A DNA stretch of 37,706 nucleotides from Circinella minor (Eukaryota; Mucoromycota; Mucoromycetes; Mucorales; Lichtheimiaceae). Below, in pieces: positions 31,064-37,706 of this stretch. The position numbers and the translations under genes are program-made. Positions within the stretch are counted from its first letter, which is position 1; every line of letters begins with the position of its first letter. The notes under the pieces were generated by a model, which was given only the letters and a program-made list of their open reading frames with translations, was not told the DNA's origin and made no database searches. The DNA is taken from the NCBI GenBank assembly GCA_016758965.1, contig JAEPRB010000327.1, forward strand, positions 1 to 37,706, in the 5' to 3' direction.

Positions 31064-34000
31064 CCTAACGATAATGATTATAACACTGACAACAATTACG
31101 AAACTGACGAAGAAGAAAATAATGATGATGACCAGGAAGAAAATTTCGAGACCGAACAACATGTGGATGAGATGTATAGAGACGCTGATGAAAATTATGT
31201 CGATCCATGGACCCTTAAAATGCCACCATGTACCATTGTCCCTATTGATTACATTGAATATGGTCAAGCACCTTTGGATACACATGAAGAAATAAGCTTC
31301 GAGATCTATAGCTGGATACAAGAGCATAATGTCAGTAGAGCTGGTCATGAAGATTTAATCAAGCTATTGAATAAGCGAATCAAGAGTGAAGAGGGTTTTG
31401 GTAAGTAAATATATATAACACAATTATATAATTCATGAAGGAGTTGTTATTAAAAGAAAAACAGGCAAAGTACCTTTATATAGTCCCAAAAAATGTGAAT
31501 CGCATCTAGATAAGATGTTTAATCTTAAAGAAACTAAACACTGTATGTGTCCCAATGGTTGTCGACTTTTCCTAGAAAATTTAAAAGCTCCTTGCTCTTG
31601 TGGTAAACCCCAATTCAAGAATAGAAAACCTATAAAGACTATGTCATATTTCCCACTCGCAAAACAACTGTCAGCATTTGTTGCAGACAACAACACCCGT
31701 AACTTACTTTTGGAAACCCATGAACCATCCGGAGAGGGAGCATTAGAGGATATTTTCGATGGAAAAGTATTCCGTGATCATAAACAAGAATTATTCCCTA
31801 ACAACCTTGATATTCCCATTTCATTGTTTATCGATGGATTCAGTGCATTTAAAGGAAGCAACAGTTCAAAGATGACGATTCTACACATTGTTGTATTAGG
31901 TTTGCCGGCTCAAGAAAGGTAATTATTTTTTTTTATAATGATAAACAGATTGTCTATGATGTATTATATAAATGGTAGTTAATAATTAGTTAAATATATA
32001 GATACAAGAAAGAGCATATGCTTCAAATTGCAATTATTCCAGGTGACCATAATGGCGACTTGTATACCTTTCTGAGGCCACTATTAAATGAACTTCGAAC
32101 CCTTGAAGCAGCCGGCATAAGAGTTACTTGTCCGGATGGTATATTCTCCTTTAATGTTCATTTAATGCTTACCAGTGGTGACATCATTGGTGTTCAAGAA
32201 ATCTGTCACTATACTGGTCATACCTCGCAGTATGGTTGTCGCCAGTGCCGGATTAAAACAATTCCTCATGTCAGTCCTTCTGGCAATGGGACTGGTCATT
32301 ATTATAGTGGAAGTGCTGCTATGTCCTCTCCTAGAGAGATTAACGAATTCACCGATGGCAATAAGGTGTAAGTCAAACCAACAACATCTTTTTTTTTACA
32401 TATACCATTTTATCTTACCTAGTGCAATATTTTATTCTTTTTTTGGATAATAGGGATTTGGGACCAAGAAGGCAACCAATTTTGCCTCCCTACAATCATT
32501 CCATAGTTATACCTTCTTCGGCCTGGATGAGTTACACCTGATAGGAGCAAATTGCAGTAGGAAGATATGGCTAATGATTTCTGGCGAATACAAAAAGGTG
32601 AACTGCACAATCGAGCTACCTAAACAGGTTTGCTTGAGCATCGGCGGTGCAATAATCGAGTCAGGACCAATGATACCATCATCGATATTTGAGGGTAGTT
32701 TTAGAGGTCAGTATTATTATATATTACCCATTTAATCTTAAAGTTACAATTTATATATATATATACACTTTTAACTCATACGTACTGGTTTTATTTTTCA
32801 ACAGATATTGCAAGGAAGACAGGCCTTCTACGATCCGTTGACTGGATAATATTTATGCAATTCATACTGCCAACTTTGGTATTTGAGCAACTAATCAAGA
32901 AATATGGTAGCAATGCCCCACAGGTAGAAGCTATCATGGCGTTCGTAATAGGGTGCTCCACGGCCTTGAAATGAAAAATTACTTAGCAAGATATTGCAAA
33001 AATAAAATCGTAAGCTATCATTTACTAATCATCCAATGAATATGAAGAGTCCCACTAATCAATAGTATATTTACCATAGCAATTTTCACATTTGGCATAT
33101 GCATATGCAGAAAAACGTATCACCTAACATGTACGTCTTGAACTTCCATCTTCTTCGCCACATTCATGAGACTGTGGAAGCCCTTGGACCATTACGTGCA
33201 TATAGCACAAGATCTGCCGAACGTGCAATTGGTATGTTATTTTATAATTTTAACTGACACATAATAAAAGAACAAATAATTAAACTTTTTTTTTCCTTTA
33301 TAGGTTTTTTCAAAAGGCATGTAAAATCGCGTGTCTTACCTGGAGCTAACGCCGGCAATATTATAAAATGACAGCTGCTCACCCGCAATTTTGAGCGAGT
33401 ATATAAATCCGAAGAAGTTACAGAGGAGCAACCAGAGGGGGATACATACACAATAATGGATTATCCAGGTATTGAGCTATGGGAGGCCCGTGATAGCGTA
33501 ATTGGAAATGGTGACGAATGCTTTGATATCGAAAGTTATTTGAGAAATTACTGGAACAACCAATTTGATCAAAATGATAACCATGTAATGAGCAGCACCT
33601 TAAGCGAGCATATCAAAATTGGGAGACGTTTGTTTGTGAATGGCGTTGTATATACTTGTGAACAATACCCATCCGCGTCCAAGAAGCTTGACACATTATT
33701 AAGATTCGTCCTTCCAACAAGTATAAGAGGCGTAACTGGCATATATTTTGGCAAGGTTATCATGTATTTTTCCCATATTTTTGAAGGAGGTATGTTTTCG
33801 CGTGTATTTTTTATATTATTGTTGAATACTAGTGTACATATATATATAATCCTAACGATGTCATTTATTAGAGGAGCATCCACTTTGTCTGGTGAAATTG
33901 TATGGCGGTGTCACTTGTGACGAGTATGGTACGTCATCAAGAAAGAAGAAAGGAACTCCACATGTGTATAGAAGACCAGATGGTGCCACCCCTGCCGACA

Positions 34001-34266
34001 AAACAATCATTGCGCATGTTGAAAATATCAAAGGATATTCTAGAATGTTAAAATCATCAGCACTCACCAATCGATTTTATTTAATTTATCCTGACATGTG
34101 TCTAGGAGAAGTAGTAGAAACTGATATAGCTAAAGTTTAAAGAATTTTTTTTACTATGACTTTGAATAAAAAAAATATTTCTCTACTCTTGTACTACTTC
34201 TAAACTAATATTTCATTCTCAATTGCTCATATATGGATTTTTGTGTACCATGTGTTACCTGAGGCA

Positions 34267-34306
34267 CCTGAGGTAACTGAGGTAAATGAGGTAACTTCCC
34301 ATGGTG
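34267..34306 (-). repeat. CACTA-like right TIR
   Basis: Inverted copy of 23815-23854, ending CTTCCCATGGTG and followed by the ATT target duplication (34307-34309). Further TACCTGAGG-type units continue inward to about 34252. Confidence 0.93.
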
Positions 34307-34548
34307 ATTGTAAACAATAATATTTTGATATTTTATTATTCTGTCAAGCTAAGCGTAGATCCAGTTGGTCTAGCTTAGAGGAGGGATATGCTCATTACCA
34401 TTCCGCCACCATATTGGTAACAAATATTTATATTGTTTATGGAATTCTTTATTGGTAGTAAATTAAAAATTTTAAAATTAATGGTTATAATAATTAAATT
34501 TCTTTTATTATATTAAGAAAAAAAATTTAATAAAATATATAAAAACTA

Positions 34549-35580
34549 TTACTTTTTTATTAACATATTACTACTACTTATCTCCTGTTGAGTCGGTATA
34601 AACAAGGCCGCCAGAGAGAAACAACGCTCACTTAGTACTGAGCTCACTGGTACAGCTAAGTAGCATCTTACCATTACATATAGTGGTTGCAGTTTACCAT
34701 CTTTAAATCCACCAGCAGCTTCCTCACGACCTTTCCAAAACTGTAACTTATCCACTGCTGGCCTTTGTCTTTCTTCCAAGTATGCCGCCAATGCATCTTC
34801 CTCAATTGTTCGCGACTCGTAGTCGCCATCATCAACGTCGATTGAAGCATTTAACTGTTACTGTTATGACTCTGGCATATACTTAGCCCATTCATTTTCA
34901 ACTTGTTGCTTGGCATTATAGATCCATTCTTCTGGCCAACCAATATATGACCACCAGGTAAAATGACAATGAGGGTCTAGTGCTTAGGAAATTGCATAAA
35001 CTGGTTGGGTCGCCTTGCTGTAATATTTCTTAAGCTTTTCAAAAGCACGAGCAGCAGCCTCTTTAATACTTGGATGGGGCTACAAGGTAAATAAAAAGAG
35101 CAATGTATAAGATATTGAATTTTTTCACTAAAATAAACAGTGTATAATATTTGATATAAAACTTACTGTTGAATTACGTCTTGAATAGCTTCCCCAGTGG
35201 TTGAATAGCATATTGTATGATGTTATTCCCTTGTTTATTGTTGGATATTTTTGAGCTGACATTTTCTTTTAGAAAGCAATAAATGGCGCGAAGAACTGTT
35301 GCAACTGGTCAATGAATTCCCAATCGTTATCAGACAAGAAATAATCCAAAAGCCCATTTACATGCATCGTCATCTTGTTATATGCAACCCATTGCTTATG
35401 TGCTATCTAAAGCATGTTGTACGTTGAATCCCATCTAGTGCGTACATTCAAAGGAAGTTGGATCGGTTTCAATTTTGGTGTGGCATTTGTACAAAGCTCG
35501 ATATATTGTTCACGACGAGTAGGCGACAATCGAATAGCACGAATACCAGAATGCAGAGACTTAATAATAGAAGCAGAAGC
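34549..35580 (-). pseudogene. hAT-family transposase, decayed
   Basis: Minus-strand exon ~35580-35167 reads IQLPLNVRTRWDSTYNML, then a TAG (35409-35407), then VNGLLDYFLSDNDWEFIDQL and FFAPFIAF, TAA (35271-35269), QKYPTINKGI. After an intron (35166-35080) the next exon has AAARAFEKLKKYY, VYAIS, TAA (34986-34984), ALDPHCHFTWWSYIGWPEEW, two more TAA codons inside a Gln run (34866-34864, 34860-34858), and the dimerisation domain: LQFWKGREE, CYLAVPVSSVLSERCFSLA. The gene then enters an intron holding the CACTA-like element and resumes at 23800. The motifs (TRWDST, LDP.., SERCFS) define hAT cut-and-paste transposases. At least five nonsense codons make it inactive; its N-terminal BED finger was not seen. 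Confidence 0.85.
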
Positions 35581-35666
35581 TATAGAATAATAATAATCAA
35601 GTAAGTAAATAGTTGAGATCTTTTTTTCATTGGAATAAAGTTTTTTTTGTGGTTGAAATATTACAG

Positions 35667-36285
35667 GATTTTGCTTTCGATCACGCCCACGAACAGAAAA
35701 TTTTCATCTGCGAGCTTTTTTTTTTCATCTGCGGCCTTTGAATCTTCGCCAACGAGCAGGGAATTTTCGACTACGAACTCGCTATTTTCGCCAGTGAGAA
35801 TTTATTTTTGGAGAACGGGCTTGGAAATTTCGTCTGTGGTTTTTTCTTTTTCATGAAAGAACTCAATAATTTCATGAAAGAGCTCAATAAATTCGCGAGA
35901 GAACTCGATAATTTCATGAAAGAACTCAAATAAATTCGCGAGAGAACTCAATATTTTCATGAAAGAGCTCAATAAATTCACGAGAGAACTCAATATTTTC
36001 ATGAAAGAGCTCAATAAATTCGCGAGAGAACTCAATATTTTCATGAAAGAGCTCAATAAATTCACGAGAGAACTCAATATTTTCATGAAAGAACTCAAAT
36101 AAATTCGTGAGAGAGCTCAATATTTTCATGAAAGAGCTCAATAAATTCGTGAGAGAACTCAATATTTTCATGAAAGAACTCAAATAATTTCGCGAGAGAA
36201 CTCAATATTTTCATGAAAGAACTCAAATAAAATCGTGAGAGAGCTCAATAACTTTAGGGATTTGACGAAAGAACTCAATATTTTC
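35667..36285 (+). repeat. 21-bp-period tandem array, heptad-coding on plus strand
   Basis: About 28 units of 21 bp. The right two thirds is homogenised as 42-bp pairs (AGAGAACTCAATATTTTCATG-type and AAAGAGCTCAATAAATTCGCG-type half units). The left third is diverged but keeps exact 21-bp spacing back to about 35667. On the plus strand units translate as RELNIFM/KELNKFA heptads with Leu and Phe in fixed places, as in a coiled coil. Four units have one extra A (CTCAAAT), which breaks the frame. An acceptor-like ATTACAG lies directly before 35667. It may be a former coding repeat or simply a minisatellite. Confidence 0.85.
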
Positions 36286-36336
36286 GCTTAAGAGGTTGAC
36301 AGTATATTTGATCTGCGGAGTCCACTATTGAAGTCC

Positions 36337-36358
36337 TTTTTTTTTTTTTTTTTTTTTT
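36337..36358. repeat. Poly-T tract
   Basis: A run of about 20 T followed by CTTCTTTC-type pyrimidine sequence, just after the tandem array. Confidence 0.9.
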
Positions 36359-36360
36359 CT

Positions 36361-37351
36361 TCTTTCTTCTTTAGAAAAAGACCATACAATCATTAATTGT
36401 CAACTAAGAAACGGAATTAATGAAATGATCCGACTACCATCTATATGTAAGCATTGAAGATAAAACGAGGAAGAGTAGAGAAATTGATTTTAGTTATGTT
36501 AAATGTTATTTTAAACTTTACTGAAGGAATGCGTCTTGAACCTTTTGTGGGTTTTTCATTATTGCTGTTGAACTGATCGACAACTTAAATTTTGTGAGTG
36601 ATGAAAGAGTTGAAGATACTATGAATTAAAGCATAGACATTGAGGGTTTACTTGCACATCAGAATGCAAGTACTATTACATTTTCTTCTGAATTATTTGG
36701 CTTTATTTTATTTATTACTATGATTTATTCAGCAGCATAATTGAATGCGAGACAAAATGAAAATATATTACTTTTACTCAACATAACCATATTATAGAAT
36801 AGAGCTCATACAAAGCGATATTCAAATTCCATGTAGCCTTTGGACAGTCATGCTTAGATATACAAAAGATGCTTTTCTTTAAATGATAATTAACTCGGAT
36901 ATGATTACTACTTCATCGTATTCTGCTAGTGAATTATGGTATCAAGAAGCTGCCAATCAACATTCCCTTCCTTCCTAGAGGGTGGGTTGTTGTAGTAATC
37001 GGATCAGATGATGAACTAGAATGAATTAATGACTGTTGCTATGGATATGTTCGTTTATATATATGGTAGAACATATATATTTATATATATAAAGGGAGAA
37101 AAGATTTTGTATAACATATATCCTAGATCTATTTATTCTTTTTTATTATTATTAATCAGGAGAACACTATATTTATTCTGATAAGAATTAATCATGCTAC
37201 AGCATAAGGTGCTGCTCAGATATACATGAATTTTTTCCTGAGGCATGATAAGCGTTATAATTTTTGAACAGCTTCAAATATATTGTATTATCAAATTTAT
37301 TAGAAAAAGGGAAAGAAAAAGCAAAAAATAAAAAAATAAAAAGTAAATATT
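36361..37351. other. Gene-free stretch
   Basis: No supportable gene; only short ORFs (for example 31 codons from 36883). AT repeats near 37055-37092. Confidence 0.5.
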
Positions 37352-37706
37352 TCAAAATTTTCTTGTATATGTAACGTAAAGCATCTGATAGGGAAAGGGA
37401 TTGGGTATAACACTGGGGGTGATATATCTTGTATACTGGTTAAGCATTTCCGAATCATTACCAGACAATTTTACTTGTCCATCAATTTGAATTGTTTTCA
37501 AATTGCTTGATAAACGAAAAAGACTAAAATTATCTGGAAAACTAACCAATGCATCAAGGTTTCCTTCAGATTCATCATTAACATCAAATTTCACCAAAAC
37601 AAGAGAGTAGATTGTAGATAAGGCTGCAATCAAAGGTTTATTAAAACCAAAAGACCAGACACGGAAGGATACTTTTTTTAAATTTGTCTTCTTACAAAAG
37701 CGATAC
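37352..37706 (-). CDS. Partial gene running off the right edge (possible host gene)
   Basis: The minus-strand frame is open from the window edge (37705) to the stop at 37352, about 117 codons, with mixed codon use and no low complexity. The peptide includes VSFRVWSFGFNKPLIAALST, then LVSFPDNFSLFRLSSNLKTI and IDGQVKLSGNDSEMLNQYT. The NLKTIQIDG style resembles the strands of leucine-rich-repeat or F-box/LRR proteins, but only weakly. The 5' part lies outside the window. This is the best candidate for non-transposon coding sequence here. Confidence 0.45.
   Translation of the reverse strand, partial: YRFCKKTNLKKVSFRVWSFGFNKPLIAALSTIYSLVLVKFDVNDESEGNLDALVSFPDNFSLFRLSSNLKTIQIDGQVKLSGNDSEMLNQYTRYITPSVIPNPFPYQMLYVTYTRKF

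Larger units (their letters stand above)
27491..34140 (+). pseudogene. Tnp2-like (CACTA/CMC) transposase with N-terminal zinc finger, decayed
   Basis: Exon 1 (27491-27575; RWPHCSLPKKQAEFDAHVI, stop TAG 27569-27571, then a Cys codon) splices in phase to an exon opening at 27651 (acidic, open to 27931). After the inserted ISXO2 gene and MITE, exons resume: ~31064-31400, 31441-31918 (HCMCPNGCRLF, then SLFIDGFSAFKGSNSSKM with the catalytic Asp region), 32002-32365 (IIPGDHNGDLYTFLRPL, GCRQCRIK), 32454-32706 (FFGLDELHLIGANCSRK), 32805-33009, 33111-33231 (NFHLLRHIHETVEALGP, SAERAIG), 33304-33789 and 33872-34140. These are Tnp2 family hallmarks. In-frame stops are TGA 32972-32974, TAG 32984-32986 and TGA 33369-33371; the 33009/33111 splice is also one base out of phase. 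Tnp2 proteins excise CACTA elements at CACTA-type ends, in agreement with the surrounding TIRs. Confidence 0.82.
23815..34306. mobile_element. CACTA/Tnp2-like (CMC) DNA transposon, 10.5 kb, nested host for others
   Basis: The TIRs 23815-23854 and 34267-34306 match at 38 of 40 positions. They start CACCATGGGAAG and continue into tandem TTACCTCAG units. Both ends are flanked by ATT (23812-23814 and 34307-34309), the 3-bp duplication expected for CACTA elements. Inside is a tnp2-like transposase gene (27491-34140, plus) and a divergent accessory gene (27295-24020, minus). Later insertions within it are a Tc1-like element, an ISXO2-like gene and a TA-flanked MITE. It carries a 10-N gap and a duplicated contig end. 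The transposase is dead, so the element is now at best non-autonomous. Confidence 0.9.

Noticed and set aside
34340..34425. Another tRNA-like sequence (A-box-like TAGATCCAGTTGG)
   Set aside because: No T-arm/B-box of standard form; only a short imperfect hairpin could be drawn.
35851..36262. CRISPR-like array
   Set aside because: The units are contiguous tandem repeats without unique spacers, in a eukaryotic setting.

Overview
The window looks like AT-rich nuclear DNA from a fungus, most likely an early-diverging (Mucoromycota-type) one. The grounds are short GT..AG introns of roughly 60-115 bp inside coding regions, and a mix of element families: Helitron, Mutator-like, hAT, CACTA/Tnp2-like, Tc1-like, intron-bearing IS1595/ISXO2-like transposases and a fungal telomere-linked-type RecQ helicase remnant. 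The lineage is inferred from this content, not from a marker gene. No clear host housekeeping gene is present; only a partial ORF at the right edge (37352-37706, minus) and a few unrecognised coding fragments might belong to the host. There is one 10-N assembly gap at 24522-24531.

Layout. 1-4049: a decayed Helitron Rep/helicase in one uninterrupted frame with four in-frame stops. 4230-5450: exons of an unrecognised, decayed gene. 5441-8057: a segment bracketed by two inverted copies of an imperfect hairpin that carries an apparently intact 5-exon ISXO2-like transposase (minus) and a repeat with a tRNA-like domain. 8071-8417: a solo end of a long-TIR element family. 8505-13530: a RecQ-like helicase pseudogene, split by an AT-rich orphan gene (9741-12461, minus) that is itself split by a 1.74-kb long-TIR element with a perfect 9-bp target duplication. 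13540-18402: a Mutator-like element with about 960-bp TIRs and a decayed MULE transposase with a SWIM finger. 18403-23566: gene-poor, with a solo CACTA-like end, a possible Asn-rich coiled-coil exon, a second copy of the tRNA-like repeat and simple repeats.

23567-35580: a decayed hAT transposase (minus) whose intron holds a 10.5-kb CACTA/Tnp2-like element (23815-34306, TSD ATT, 40-bp TIRs starting CACCATGGGAAG). That element has two divergent genes sharing a 195-bp promoter region: an accessory gene (minus) broken by a structurally complete Tc1-like transposon with an intact transposase, and a tnp2-like gene (plus) whose exons are separated by a second intact 5-exon ISXO2-like transposase gene and a TA-flanked 628-bp MITE. 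35667-36285 is a 21-bp-period tandem array that can encode heptads.

Relative age can be read from the nesting and decay. The Helitron, hAT, MULE, Tnp2 and RecQ genes are full of in-frame stops, while the two ISXO2-like genes and the Tc1-like gene have full open reading frames with catalytic residues and splice sites intact. All calls are from reading the sequence; no database search was run.
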